From: Thalassobacillus devorans
GTDB taxonomy: Bacteria > Bacillota > Bacilli > Bacillales > Halobacillaceae
Direction of reading: 5' to 3'
Length of the DNA stretch: 64,000 bases
Assembly (NCBI RefSeq): GCF_011761345.1
Contig: NZ_JAASRY010000001.1
Span: forward strand, 620,001 to 684,000
Shown piece after piece: positions 7,720-15,945 of the stretch. Made by a program: the position numbers and the translations under genes. How positions within the stretch are numbered: the first letter of the stretch is position 1; every line of letters starts with the position of its first letter. The notes below the pieces were generated by a model. That model was given only the letters and a program-made list of their open reading frames with translations, was not told the DNA's origin and ran no database searches.

Positions 7720-8017
7720 TCATCAGAATATAAAGGGGGGGAGGTCAAAACTGATGGGAACCTGACTTTATTTATATTCACCCTAACAGATGAAACTCTA
7801 TTCGACCATAGTAGTAATAGCTATGTAATAAGATTTTAACCCGTGATATCATTTTTCCAAACTTCTGCTTTAAATTTTTATAGCTGGCACCGGGAAGTTC
7901 TGCCCTAACTCGGACAGGTTCTGCCCTAGACCCACAAACTTCTGACTTAGCGCGGTTAACTTCTGCCCTAACGCGGCAAACTTCTTCCCTAACTCAACCA
8001 TGTTCTGACTTAACGCA
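7720..8017. repeat. Long dispersed intergenic repeat, copy 2
   Basis: This is the second copy of the repeat at 3189-3413, in the same orientation. It is longer because its terminal 21-nt array has six units instead of three. No gene is seen between 7.64 and 8.12 kb; the apparent open frame on the - strand is the array itself and has no ribosome binding site. Confidence 0.75.
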
Positions 8018-8018
8018 T
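7898..8018. repeat. 21-nt-period array, core type A (6 units)
   Basis: Cores TTCTGCCCTAA and variants start at 7898, 7919, 7940, 7961, 7982 and 8003, exactly 21 nt apart. Spacers differ. The first ten positions are nearly fixed and alternate among TTCTGCCCTA, TTCTGACTTA and TTCTTCCCTA. Read on the - strand the core is TTAGGGCAGAA. Confidence 0.85.
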
Positions 8019-8126
8019 AAGGTGTCACCATGAGAGCCTGCACTTTTCTACTGAGTGGCATCTCTGTATAAGAAAGCGGATTTCTGCTGAAGCTATTTGT
8101 AGCAGATAGACGTTAAAGTAGGTGCA

Positions 8127-9122
8127 ATGATGACAGCTGGACTGATATCGATTATTATTCCTTCGTATAATGAATCTGATAATATCGACCTTATTTATAA
8201 AGCAGTAGACAAAGAGTTTGAAACGCTTCGTTACGATTACGAAATCCTGTATGTGAATGACGGCAGTAGCGATGATACGCTCTCACGGATCAAGAAGCTG
8301 GCGGGGGCGAACACAAATGTGAAGTTCATTTCGTTTACGCGTAATTTTGGAAAAGAAGTGGCACTTCTTGCCGGGTTTCAGCATGCGAACGGAGAAGCTG
8401 TAATTGTAATGGATGCAGACTTGCAGCATCCTTGTTCGTTGATTCGACCGTTCCTCGACGGGTATGAGGAAGGTTATCACCAGGTGATCGGGAAACGGAA
8501 TCGGAAGGGAGAGGGCTGGCTGCGCTCCTGTCTTTCTTCCCTTTATTATTGTGTCATCAATAAGTGTGTTGATGTCCAGCTTGAGGATGGGGTTGGGGAT
8601 TTCCGGCTGCTGAGCAGAAAAGCGGTGAACGGGCTGTTGAAGTTGAATGAGGGTAGCCGCTTCTCGAAGGGGTTGTTTTCCTGGATCGGTTTAAGTCAGA
8701 AGGTCATTCATTATGATAACGTCTGCCGGGAGAATGGCCAGTCGAAGTGGAAGCTGTCTAAATTGATGAATTATGGCATTGATGGAGCGATATCATTTAA
8801 CAACCGGCCGCTCCGGCTCTGCTTTTATAGCGGCATTTTTGTGCTGATGATTTCTGCTTTATACATTATTGTCCATTTAATCATGATAATGAATAACGGC
8901 ATCGTTGAGCGGGGTTATTTCACAACGATTTCTGCGGTGCTGCTGCTTGGTGGCATTCAGCTTGTCAGCCTTGGTGTCATCGGAGAATATATCGGCAGAA
9001 TTTATTATGAAACGAAGCAGCGGCCTCATTATCTGGTCGAGGAAGCCAATATCCGTCGTGGACCGAGCAGTGAAGCGGACCAAACGGGAGTTTATCAAAT
9101 TCATCGCAGTGGGGATCAGTAA
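8127..9122 (+). CDS. GtrB/CsbB-like polyprenyl-phosphate glycosyltransferase (GT2)
   Basis: The 331-residue enzyme loads a sugar onto undecaprenyl phosphate on the cytoplasmic face. A GT-A domain (about 1-230) shows IIIPSYNESDNI, the nucleotide-binding VNDGSSDDT, FTRNFGKE and the metal-binding VMDADLQHP. Two C-terminal membrane helices (about 230-255 and 265-290) end in GVIGEYIGRIYYETKQRP, a hallmark of the DPM1/GtrB/CsbB group. The large YfhO-type protein 54 nt downstream would use the lipid-linked sugar outside the membrane, as CsbB/YfhO do for GlcNAc on lipoteichoic acid in B. subtilis. The 3' end overlaps a truncated gtrA. A nearby second ATG (8130) is an alternative start. Confidence 0.85.
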   Translation: MMTAGLISIIIPSYNESDNIDLIYKAVDKEFETLRYDYEILYVNDGSSDDTLSRIKKLAGANTNVKFISFTRNFGKEVALLAGFQHANGEAVIVMDADLQHPCSLIRPFLDGYEEGYHQVIGKRNRKGEGWLRSCLSSLYYCVINKCVDVQLEDGVGDFRLLSRKAVNGLLKLNEGSRFSKGLFSWIGLSQKVIHYDNVCRENGQSKWKLSKLMNYGIDGAISFNNRPLRLCFYSGIFVLMISALYIIVHLIMIMNNGIVERGYFTTISAVLLLGGIQLVSLGVIGEYIGRIYYETKQRPHYLVEEANIRRGPSSEADQTGVYQIHRSGDQ

Positions 9123-9150
9123 TACGGTCAGATGCACTGGTGAACAATAA
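9070..9150 (+). pseudogene. Truncated gtrA remnant (5' end only)
   Basis: GTG 9070 begins a 26-codon frame overlapping the end of the glycosyltransferase gene. It reads KREFIKFIAVGISNTV and then loses similarity and stops. That sequence is the start of a GtrA-family flippase (usual length about 120-140 residues, four membrane helices), and gtrA commonly overlaps the 3' end of gtrB like this. Here the rest has been lost and the yfhO gene follows directly, suggesting a deletion at about 9119-9150. Confidence 0.6.
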
Positions 9151-9176
9151 ATATATAAATTGCAGGCGGGGATGTC

Positions 9177-11753
9177 ATGAGGAATAAAAAATTCATGCTG
9201 TTAGTGGCGGCGAGCCTTGTACTTGCTGTTTTAGCTCATGTTTTTTTTCTGCAGGAATGGACAGAAGGCCGTTACATGGTCGGGCACAATGACGGCCTGC
9301 AGCAAATGGTGACATTCAAAAAACTTTTATATCATCAATATACCAGCGGGAATTTCTTCTATAACTACGGGTTTGGTCTTGGCGGGGATACATACAGCCA
9401 GTTGTCTTTTTACTTTTCGACATCGATTGTTTTCCTGCTCAGCGCTGGGGTGACTTTTTTGCTGGAATGGCTAGGAATAATCAGCGCGGTAGATATCGTT
9501 TATTGGGCCAAGGCTGCCGTGTTCATCAGCATCTTGCGTTTGACTGCTATTCTTGTCCTTACCACGCTTGTCTTCCGTTATATGAAAATTCCGTGGCTGC
9601 CCGGATTCCTGGGATCTGCCGTCTATGGGTTATCGGTAATCTATTTCCGACATGCGACGTACTGGGAGTTTTTTGCTGATGCGATGCTTTGGCTGCCATT
9701 GCTCGTCCTTGGGGTCGAAAAAATCATCCGCGAAGGCCGATCGGGATGGTTTATTTTTGCTGTTGCCATAACCATGTTTGATAACTTCTATTTTGCGTAT
9801 ATCAACCTGATTTTCATTGGTGTGTACTTTCTGTTCCGGTTGTTCCAACGGCTGGAAGATCGGGAAGTTTCCTTGGTCAGAAAGGTCAGCCTTTTTATTA
9901 CGGCGGGATTGATTGGTGCTGGGATCAGTGCGGTTTCATTTGTACCGGCCGTCTACAGCTTTCTTAATAATTACCGTCCCGATTACCGGTTTCCCATCGA
10001 GGTAATCGATGTGACGGACAACGTTCTATTTACAAGCCGGGTTATTATTTTGCCGTCTATTTTTATTTTGTGCTTATTGCTTATTCCCTTGTATAAGCAG
10101 GCAAAATTCCGATTATTTACCTGGTTAAGCATTTTGTTCGTGCTCCTTCATTTCAGTCCACTGGCGGCCAGTGCCTTCAATGGCTTTTCCGCTCCGCAGT
10201 ACCGGTGGGAATATTTATTGTCATTTACGGCCGGAGGGGTTGTGGCTGTCGGGCTGCAGTACCTGGGAAATGTCAGTAAAACAAGCATAATGATTGCAAT
10301 TCTGCTCGTCATCAGCCTGTACTTGAGCGTGCTGGTGATCGATCAAGATCTTTCTTTCTTCTCGCTGCCTGGTCTCACGGTACTTATTTTCATGTTAGTC
10401 ATCGTGTTGATGGCCGCATGTGTGGTATGGATAGGTAAACGCAGCTGCTTTTACGTGTTATACGGGGCAAGCCTTATTTTTCTGCTCGTTTTTTCTAATG
10501 CCATCCAGTACGTCATCTCGGAAATGACCGGTGTGCGAAGTGTATCGCAGGACTTTTTACATAGTGAAAAGTATAACGGGAAAGAACAGCGGGAATTGCT
10601 TGCGGAAATCAAGGAGCAGGATAGCGACCCGTTTTACCGGATTGACTGGCGGGTCGGATATTTGAACAATACGCCGATTGTTCAGGATTTCAACGGATTG
10701 AGTGTGTATTCCAGCATACTGGACAAGGAACTGTTGTTTTTTTATTTGTATGATTTGCAGGTGGATATGGGGCGGGAGAGTGTCAGCCGTTACTCGACGC
10801 TCGGCTCCCGGGCAAACCTGTACAGCCTGTTGCAGGGCAAATACATGATGCGTAAACAAGATGACACAGCAAAAGTTCCTTATGGTTTCGAAAAGGTGGC
10901 CACTACCGAAAATTATGTAATGTATGAAAATACCAACCTGCTGCCATTTGTACGTACGACAGACAATATATTTTCTACAGATGCGCTGGCAGAAGCCAAT
11001 GTCCTGGAAAAAGAGCACGCGATGCTGGAAGGTGTGATTGTGGAGGACGGAAGCTTTTCAGAAAATCCAACAGACGTGCCTAATATTATGGACGACACGA
11101 GTATGGAAACGGCTGGAGCAGAATATGAACATGGGTATTTGAAGGTGAAGGAGAAAGAAGGTGGCATTGATCTGATTGTCGAGGACTTCGATGGGGAGGA
11201 CGGGGATTATTACGTCAGTTTTCATCTTGAAAGTCTCGCCGAGCGGCAAGGGTTTGCGTTGAAGGTCAATGGTTACCGGACGACTCGTAAGCACAACCAG
11301 TCCATTTACAAAACTTACATCGATGACCTCGTCATCCGCATTCCAAAAACGGAAAAGATTTCGATACGTGTTCCTGAGGGAGAGTATTTATTGAAGGATC
11401 TTGCATTATATGAAGAAGACTACACCGTTTTAGAAAAAGCAAAACGCGATGCAGAAGATAGAGCACAGGTGAAGTGGGAAGGTAATAACCTGTCACTTCA
11501 TTATGACAATATCGATGGGGACCGATTGATGATGCTGCCGATTCCGTACGAGCGAGGATGGCAGGTCAAGGTGAATGGGGACGTAAAGAAGGTGGAAAAG
11601 GTCAATTATGCATTCATCGGATTTCCGATTGAATCAGGACCCAATAAAATTCAATTATCGTATACTCCTCCTTTTTTCAAAGCTTCCATGGCAGTTACTT
11701 TTATAAGTATCCTGTTTGCTCTCTTATTAGTTAGGAGAAATACGAACGATTAA
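9177..11753 (+). CDS. yfhO: YfhO-family multispanning glycosyltransferase (GT-C type)
   Basis: The 858-residue polytopic protein has about 13 predicted membrane helices in its first ~450 residues. An extracytoplasmic region follows, and one last helix precedes a short RRNTND tail. The first loop carries GHNDGLQQM and FFYNYGFGLGGDTYSQL, the conserved acidic motif region of YfhO/GT-C enzymes. The C-terminal part contains the typical LPIPYERGWQVKVNG and FIGFPIESGPNKIQLSYTPP. YfhO of B. subtilis, with CsbB, adds GlcNAc to lipoteichoic acid, and the gene order here is the same. The acceptor here is inferred, though ltaS lies elsewhere in the window. The stop codon overlaps the following PurBox pair. 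Confidence 0.85.
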   Translation: MRNKKFMLLVAASLVLAVLAHVFFLQEWTEGRYMVGHNDGLQQMVTFKKLLYHQYTSGNFFYNYGFGLGGDTYSQLSFYFSTSIVFLLSAGVTFLLEWLGIISAVDIVYWAKAAVFISILRLTAILVLTTLVFRYMKIPWLPGFLGSAVYGLSVIYFRHATYWEFFADAMLWLPLLVLGVEKIIREGRSGWFIFAVAITMFDNFYFAYINLIFIGVYFLFRLFQRLEDREVSLVRKVSLFITAGLIGAGISAVSFVPAVYSFLNNYRPDYRFPIEVIDVTDNVLFTSRVIILPSIFILCLLLIPLYKQAKFRLFTWLSILFVLLHFSPLAASAFNGFSAPQYRWEYLLSFTAGGVVAVGLQYLGNVSKTSIMIAILLVISLYLSVLVIDQDLSFFSLPGLTVLIFMLVIVLMAACVVWIGKRSCFYVLYGASLIFLLVFSNAIQYVISEMTGVRSVSQDFLHSEKYNGKEQRELLAEIKEQDSDPFYRIDWRVGYLNNTPIVQDFNGLSVYSSILDKELLFFYLYDLQVDMGRESVSRYSTLGSRANLYSLLQGKYMMRKQDDTAKVPYGFEKVATTENYVMYENTNLLPFVRTTDNIFSTDALAEANVLEKEHAMLEGVIVEDGSFSENPTDVPNIMDDTSMETAGAEYEHGYLKVKEKEGGIDLIVEDFDGEDGDYYVSFHLESLAERQGFALKVNGYRTTRKHNQSIYKTYIDDLVIRIPKTEKISIRVPEGEYLLKDLALYEEDYTVLEKAKRDAEDRAQVKWEGNNLSLHYDNIDGDRLMMLPIPYERGWQVKVNGDVKKVEKVNYAFIGFPIESGPNKIQLSYTPPFFKASMAVTFISILFALLLVRRNTND

Positions 11754-11776
11754 TGTTAATAAGTTGATTATGTTCG
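11743..11776. promoter_or_regulatory. Inverted PurR box pair upstream of the nucleosidase lipoprotein
   Basis: CGAACGATTA and TTATGTTCG stand in inverted orientation, with 34 nt from the first CGAA to the last TTCG. PurR of Bacillus binds two such PurBoxes. Exactly the same span occurs before xpt (30609-30642) and guaC (44963-44996). The first box overlaps the last codons of yfhO. Confidence 0.75.
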
Positions 11777-11840
11777 TATTTATCGTTGAAACCATTTTTG
11801 TGATTTGTTATAGTGGGACAGTAACGTTATAAAACAATAA

Positions 11841-11909
11841 CTCGTATATGCTCGGTAATATGGTCGGAGTGTTTCTACCAGGTTCCCATTGAAAGAACTG
11901 GACTACGAG
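11841..11909 (+). ncRNA. Purine riboswitch, guanine type
   Basis: The aptamer shows P1 (CTCGTA with TACGAG), the ATATGG junction, GTTTCTACCAGG with the P3 loop, and CTGGACTACGAG. In this last segment the pyrimidine that reads the ligand (position 74 of xpt numbering) is C, which predicts guanine/hypoxanthine specificity. A terminator hairpin follows at 11975-12006, so this should be an OFF switch for the downstream lipoprotein gene. Confidence 0.92.
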
Positions 11910-11974
11910 GTGAAATTTATGAATGTTCGGCTTCCAGAATATTTGTCGGAAATTACATATTTTTCCTTCGTAGA

Positions 11975-12006
11975 CCTAGAAGGTGCTACACCTTCCAGGC
12001 CTTTTT
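11975..12006 (+). terminator. Riboswitch expression-platform terminator
   Basis: CCT-A-GAAGGTG, loop CTA, CACCTTC-C-AGG, then CCTTTTT. The hairpin follows the guanine aptamer. CTTCGTAGACCT just before it can pair with the P1/aptamer 3' strand as antiterminator. Confidence 0.85.
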
Positions 12007-12020
12007 ATACTTTGATAAAA

Positions 12021-12081
12021 CTTAAAGTATAAGAAAAGACTTTGGCCATAAGGACTTGGTGATAAGCCAAGTTTTTCTAAG
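12021..12081. repeat. ~60-nt hairpin repeat, copy 1
   Basis: TAAGAAAAGACTTTGGC pairs with GCCAAGTTTTTCTAA around a short loop (ATAAGGACTTGGTGATAA). Related copies are at 33482, 43921, 58391 and 59969. This copy lies between the riboswitch terminator and the ribosome binding site of the next gene, within its leader. Confidence 0.75.
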
Positions 12082-12112
12082 CATGCATACGACACCACAA
12101 GGAGGAACCAGC

Positions 12113-12991
12113 TTGAAAACAGCACAGAGAAAAGTCGTTATTTTACTAGCAGTCATGGCCGTAATGGTATTGACAGTCCTTGGGGCATGCAGTGCTTCAT
12201 CATCAACAGAAGCGTCAAAAGAAAACAAACAGCAGCGTCCTATTCTAATTGAGGGACCGATGCCGATTGAAGCAGAAAACTTCGCCGAACGGCTCGAAGA
12301 TGTAGAGGTAGAAAAGTCCGGTACTTTTGAATTCTATATCGGAACCGTCAATGACTACCCTGTCATTGTGGCAAAAACAGGGAAGGGAATGGAAAACACA
12401 GCAGCAGCTACAGCAGTAGCAATTGAAAAGTACAACCCGGCTGCGATCATCAACCAGGGTACATCGGGTGGACATGATCCGAATTTGAATGTCTATGATA
12501 TCGTGTTAGGCGAACGGACGACCAACATCGGGTCCATGAAAACAGGCGATCGCGACGAAGGCGAAGGCATCGCGCCAAAAGAATGGATTCCGATGGATCT
12601 GATGGCTTCAGAAGGAAGCGCCGGAGAAGATCCGGATGCGGAAAATATCCGCTATTATGAAGCAGACGAAGATCTTCTGGCAGCCGCCAAAGCAGTGAAA
12701 GATGTGCATGAAGAAGGTAAAGTCGTCGAAGGGACAATTGGTTCTGCGGATGTCTGGAACAACGAAGTCGACCGGATCAACTGGTTCCACGAAAATTACG
12801 GCACCTCCGTAGAAGAAATGGAGGGCGCAGCGGCCGCCCAAATAGCTAAAGGCTACGACGTGCCTTATCTCGGGATCCGCATCCTTTCTAATAATAAAAC
12901 AAATGACGGGGAATATGATCCGAATACAGCAGAAGCGAATCAGGAATATGTGTATGAAGTAGTGAAACAGTACATTTCTGATCAGAAGTAA
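12113..12991 (+). CDS. Exported lipoprotein, nucleosidase/phosphorylase (MTAN/PNP) superfamily
   Basis: The 292-residue protein resembles 5'-methylthioadenosine/S-adenosylhomocysteine nucleosidases and purine nucleoside phosphorylases: VIVAKTGKGMENTAAATAVAIEKYNPAAIINQGTSGG-like core, EEMEGAAAAQIAKGYDVPYLGIRILSN near the end (EMEGAAAA binds the nucleoside ribose and base). The N-terminus is a lipoprotein signal with lipobox VLGAC (Cys26), so it acts outside the membrane, probably releasing bases from extracellular nucleosides for uptake. TTG 12113 has AAGGAGGAA 5-7 nt upstream; an in-frame ATG at 12056 lies inside the hairpin repeat and has no site. A guanine riboswitch and PurBoxes precede it, which supports a purine salvage role. 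The exact substrate is unknown. Confidence 0.85.
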   Translation: MKTAQRKVVILLAVMAVMVLTVLGACSASSSTEASKENKQQRPILIEGPMPIEAENFAERLEDVEVEKSGTFEFYIGTVNDYPVIVAKTGKGMENTAAATAVAIEKYNPAAIINQGTSGGHDPNLNVYDIVLGERTTNIGSMKTGDRDEGEGIAPKEWIPMDLMASEGSAGEDPDAENIRYYEADEDLLAAAKAVKDVHEEGKVVEGTIGSADVWNNEVDRINWFHENYGTSVEEMEGAAAAQIAKGYDVPYLGIRILSNNKTNDGEYDPNTAEANQEYVYEVVKQYISDQK

Positions 12992-12993
12992 TA

Positions 12994-13036
12994 AAAATGC
13001 CTGGCTATCTCAGTTGGATAGCCAGGCATTATTTTT
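12994..13036. terminator. Bidirectional terminator
   Basis: ATGCCTGGCTATC and GATAGCCAGGCAT form a 13-bp stem, with AAAAA before and TATTTTT after, between convergent genes. Confidence 0.92.
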
Positions 13037-13045
13037 AAAAGTAAA

Positions 13046-13294
13046 TTATCGTCTGCGGCCTTTCATGATAACACTGATGATAAATACGAAAATCAGCGCA
13101 CCAATTAAGGCTGGTATGATCGCCATTCCAGCGAGGCTAGGCCCCCATGACCCTAATAGTGCTCCACCAATCCAGGCACCGATGATACCTGCAATAATAT
13201 TACCAACAATTCCGAATGGTACGTCACGGCCGAGAATGACACCTGCTAACCAGCCGATCAGTCCACCAACAATTAAATATAGAATAAATCCCAT
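13046..13294 (-). CDS. GlsB/YeaQ/YmgE-family small membrane protein
   Basis: The 82-residue hydrophobic protein has three glycine-rich membrane helices. GGLIGWLAGVILGRD, GNIIAGIIGAWIGGALLG and a basic KGRRR tail are typical of the GlsB/YeaQ/YmgE (transglycosylase-associated) family. These are small general-stress membrane proteins of unknown mechanism. GGAGG lies 9 nt before ATG 13294. It is transcribed alone, convergent with the lipoprotein gene. Length matches the family. Confidence 0.85.
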   Translation of the reverse strand: MGFILYLIVGGLIGWLAGVILGRDVPFGIVGNIIAGIIGAWIGGALLGSWGPSLAGMAIIPALIGALIFVFIISVIMKGRRR

Positions 13295-13517
13295 AATCTT
13301 TTACCTCCTCAATGAAAACTTTTATATCGTGTCGTATTTGAAATATTACCGGCCTGGCCACTTTTAAAACATCCCTTTATATTTTTAATGATTGGTAAAT
13401 GATAACAGACAAACACCAACCTATAACCATGCATTACAAAGAAGGAAGAAGATATGATAAATTGATAAATAAGTATTCAGTAGGTTTTTTGAAAGAAATC
13501 CCAGAGGGGGAAGTGAA

Positions 13518-13709
13518 GTGCATAAGAACTTGAGAGTGAGAATCGGATTGATCGGTAACTTGCTGATTTTTTTCTGGGGGATATCCCGGATATTTGCGGA
13601 AAACACGATAGCCTTTATTCCGGTGATCCTTGCAGTGGGCGGTTTTATTGGAGTGCTCGGGTCTATCTACAAGCTGAAAAAGCTTGATATAGATAAACGT
13701 CAAAGTTAA
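13518..13709 (+). CDS. Small two-helix membrane protein, unknown
   Basis: GTG 13518 with AGGGGG about 7 nt upstream starts a 63-residue protein with two hydrophobic stretches (IGLIGNLLIFFWGI and AFIPVILAVGGFIGVLG) and a basic C-terminus (YKLKKLDIDKRQS). I do not recognise a family. It is followed 12 nt later by the ynfA-like gene, so the two are probably co-transcribed. Confidence 0.6.
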   Translation: MHKNLRVRIGLIGNLLIFFWGISRIFAENTIAFIPVILAVGGFIGVLGSIYKLKKLDIDKRQS

Positions 13710-13721
13710 CATAGTCTGGAA

Positions 13722-14057
13722 GTGATTTTTCTGTTACATGCATTTATTTTATTTATGTTTGCCGGTCTTGCTGAGATCGGTGGTGGTTATTTGATATGGT
13801 TATGGTTAAGAGAGGGTAAGTCATTTTATTTAGGAGTCGGCGGAGGGCTTTCACTTGTGTTATATGGTGTTATCGCTACTTTTCAGACTTTCCCTTCGTT
13901 CGGTAGAGTGTATGCCGCCTATGGTGGTGTATTCATTATCCTGTCCGTGTTATGGGGGTGGGGAATCGATAAAAAAACACCCGATATATACGACTGGCTC
14001 GGGGCCGGAATTTGTTTGATCGGTGTTTCCGTAATGTTGTTCGGGCCGCGTAATTGA
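13722..14057 (+). CDS. UPF0060 (YnfA-like) membrane protein
   Basis: The 111-residue integral membrane protein has four helices and the family signature [21 protein letters not shown] near the N-terminus. [30 protein letters not shown] also matches UPF0060, which belongs to the DMT/SMR superfold. Function in the family is unsettled. The start is GTG 13722 with a weak site; CTG 13731 is a less likely alternative. Length equals the family norm. Confidence 0.85.
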   Translation: MIFLLHAFILFMFAGLAEIGGGYLIWLWLREGKSFYLGVGGGLSLVLYGVIATFQTFPSFGRVYAAYGGVFIILSVLWGWGIDKKTPDIYDWLGAGICLIGVSVMLFGPRN

Positions 14058-14086
14058 AGTACGCTTCCATTATTTTTAACTTATGC

Positions 14087-14115
14087 TTGACGGGGAGTAA
14101 TAATCAGCGTATAGT
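14087..14115 (+). promoter_or_regulatory. Promoter of the cold shock gene
   Basis: TTGACG (14087-14092), a 17-nt spacer and TATAGT (14110-14115). The start codon is about 115 nt further on, leaving the long 5' leader typical of cold shock mRNAs. Confidence 0.75.
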
Positions 14116-14236
14116 AGGGATTAATTATTCTTGTTCGTTTAAAGAATGCAAGAAAAAGTTTTACGACTTTCCCTTGAATTTCTAGAGCAATAATAGTAAT
14201 ACATTGTGGATTTACATCCACGCAGGAGGTAACAAC

Positions 14237-14434
14237 ATGTTACAAGGTAACGTAAAATGGTTCAACGCAGAAAAAGGTTTCGGATTTATTGAAGTAGAAG
14301 GTCAAGACGATGTATTCGTTCATTTCTCTGCTATTCAAGGTGAAGGTTTCAAAACACTAGAAGAAAACGAAACAGTTTCTTTCGAAATCGTCGAAGGCAA
14401 CCGTGGACCACAAGCAGCTAACGTTCAAAAATAA
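14237..14434 (+). CDS. CspA-family cold shock protein
   Basis: The 65-residue OB-fold RNA chaperone carries both nucleic-acid-binding motifs, KGFGFIEV (RNP1) and VFVHFSAI (RNP2). ATG 14237 is the right start: AGGAGG is 7 nt upstream and [10 protein letters not shown] is the family N-terminus. Upstream in-frame codons belong to the leader. The gene has its own promoter and a strong terminator. Codon use is that of a highly expressed gene. Confidence 0.95.
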   Translation: MLQGNVKWFNAEKGFGFIEVEGQDDVFVHFSAIQGEGFKTLEENETVSFEIVEGNRGPQAANVQK

Positions 14435-14450
14435 GCGTTATTAGCTTGAA

Positions 14451-14484
14451 GAGAGACTTCCAACCCGGAAGTCTCTCTTTTTTT
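14451..14484 (+). terminator. Rho-independent terminator of the cold shock gene
   Basis: GAGAGACTTCC / GGAAGTCTCTC stem followed by a run of seven or more T. Confidence 0.93.
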
Positions 14485-14678
14485 GTGTGAAAAGTTGGCT
14501 GTCGTCAGAAGAGGTTTACAGCATGTCACTTTTTCTAAGAACAAGGATAGAGCTTATTCGACAAAAACGTAGTATAATAGAAATAAGATACAAACTATTC
14601 TGAATAAGGAAGGGGGGGTTCTTGCTGTCAGGCTGGTAGGTGGAATGCACGTAAAAAATTGAATATGAGGTGGAAAAG

Positions 14679-15836
14679 ATGAGCAAGCTGCTGACATCCA
14701 TTGTGGCTGCAGTCCTGTTTCTTGCTATGTTTCTGTCTTTTATTGCTCAAGGGGAAGCCGCTGCTTCAACGTTTGTGACCAAAGCTAATACTTCGGTTAA
14801 ATTAGTTGCTTTGACGTTTGATGACGGTTCAGATGGAACGAACATCGACCGGATTTTGCAGGTGCTTTCCGATGAGCGCATTCCATCGACCTTCTTCCTG
14901 ACTGGTTCAGGAACCACTAACCACCCGGCTGCCATTAAAAGAATCGCCGCAGGTGGCCATGAAGTCGCCAACCATTCGTATTCCCATCCTGATTTTACAA
15001 AGCTGACCGCCACCCAGATCAAAACCGAGTTAGACCGCACCGAGGCCATTGTTAAAAGTACAACAGGTAAAACGACAAAACCGCTGTTTCGCGCACCGTT
15101 CGGTTCCGTGAATGGTACAGTGCTGGCGGCCGTAGGTGACGCCGGTTATACGCATACGATTCACTGGAACATCGACACGCTGGATTGGAAAGGTCTATCC
15201 AAGACGGAAGTTTACCGCAGGGTAGTCGATAACATCCTCCCAGGTTCCATTGTGCTGATGCACACCGGAGCAGGAGCGACAGGAACACCGGAAGCATTGC
15301 CGGATATCATTCAAAACCTGAAAGCGAAGGGATATCAATTTGCCACTGTCTCGCAGATTTTGAACTTGCCGGGGATAGCAGGTAAAACGATCCATGTGGT
15401 CCGTGCAGGAGACACGCTCTATCGTATCGCCAGGAGTTATGGTGTCACAGTGGACGAGCTTGCTGCTGCAAACAACCTGAGTAATCCTAATTTGATCCGT
15501 ATCGGTCAATTCATAAAAATCCCAGCCAAAACGATTGGTGGAGGGGATGTCTATACGGTAAAGGCAGGGGACACGCTGTATAGCATAGCGAAAAAATACA
15601 ATGTCTCTGTCAGCGATATCGTGGCTGCAAACCAGTTAGCCAATGCCAACCTTATCCAAGTCGGCCAAAAGCTGATTATACCAGTCAGCACCGTTTCTTA
15701 TACCGTGAAAAGTGGGGATACACTGTACAGTATCGCCAGAAATCATGGTACGACTGTTGCAAAAATCGCATCAGCCAACAATATTACGAATACCAGTCTC
15801 ATATTTCCGGGGCAGCAATTAGTGATTCCTAGATAA
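14679..15836 (+). CDS. Exported polysaccharide deacetylase (NodB) with three LysM domains
   Basis: The 385-residue protein has a signal peptide (about 1-27, ending QGEAAAS), a NodB domain and three LysM repeats. NodB motifs are TFDDGSDGTNID (metal Asp), HEVANHSYSHPDF (His-x3-His metal ligands), RAPFGSVN, and DTLDWKG with VLMHTG. These predict a metal-dependent de-N-acetylase of peptidoglycan or chitin-like polymer. Each LysM carries GDTLYRIA or GDTLYSIA and anchors the enzyme to the wall (about 245-290, 295-340 and 343-385). ATG 14679 is chosen because GAGG at 14667-14670 precedes it; GTG 14670 overlaps that site. Target polymer not shown. Confidence 0.92.
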   Translation: MSKLLTSIVAAVLFLAMFLSFIAQGEAAASTFVTKANTSVKLVALTFDDGSDGTNIDRILQVLSDERIPSTFFLTGSGTTNHPAAIKRIAAGGHEVANHSYSHPDFTKLTATQIKTELDRTEAIVKSTTGKTTKPLFRAPFGSVNGTVLAAVGDAGYTHTIHWNIDTLDWKGLSKTEVYRRVVDNILPGSIVLMHTGAGATGTPEALPDIIQNLKAKGYQFATVSQILNLPGIAGKTIHVVRAGDTLYRIARSYGVTVDELAAANNLSNPNLIRIGQFIKIPAKTIGGGDVYTVKAGDTLYSIAKKYNVSVSDIVAANQLANANLIQVGQKLIIPVSTVSYTVKSGDTLYSIARNHGTTVAKIASANNITNTSLIFPGQQLVIPR

Positions 15837-15901
15837 ACTTTTGGACGACAGTCCGTTTTACGGGCTCTTTAATTGCAGGAAATCTTGGAGCTGTTAAGGT
15901 G

Positions 15902-15939
15902 AAAAAACGGAAGCCTCCGCTTGGGAACTTCCGTTTTTT
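15902..15939. terminator. Bidirectional terminator
   Basis: AAAAAACGGAAG / CTTCCGTTTTTT stem-loop lies between the deacetylase gene (+) and the arsenic operon (-). It serves both. Confidence 0.88.
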
Positions 15940-15945
15940 ATTCGC

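Noticed and set aside
7870-8061. Open frame on the - strand with leucine heptads (LGQK/LSQN repeats)
   Set aside because: It is the 21-nt array read as protein; no ribosome binding site, and the same repeat type appears in both orientations elsewhere.
12056-12112. Upstream in-frame ATG extending the lipoprotein by 19 residues
   Set aside because: It lies inside the hairpin repeat with no ribosome binding site; TTG 12113 has AAGGAGG and gives a proper lipoprotein signal.
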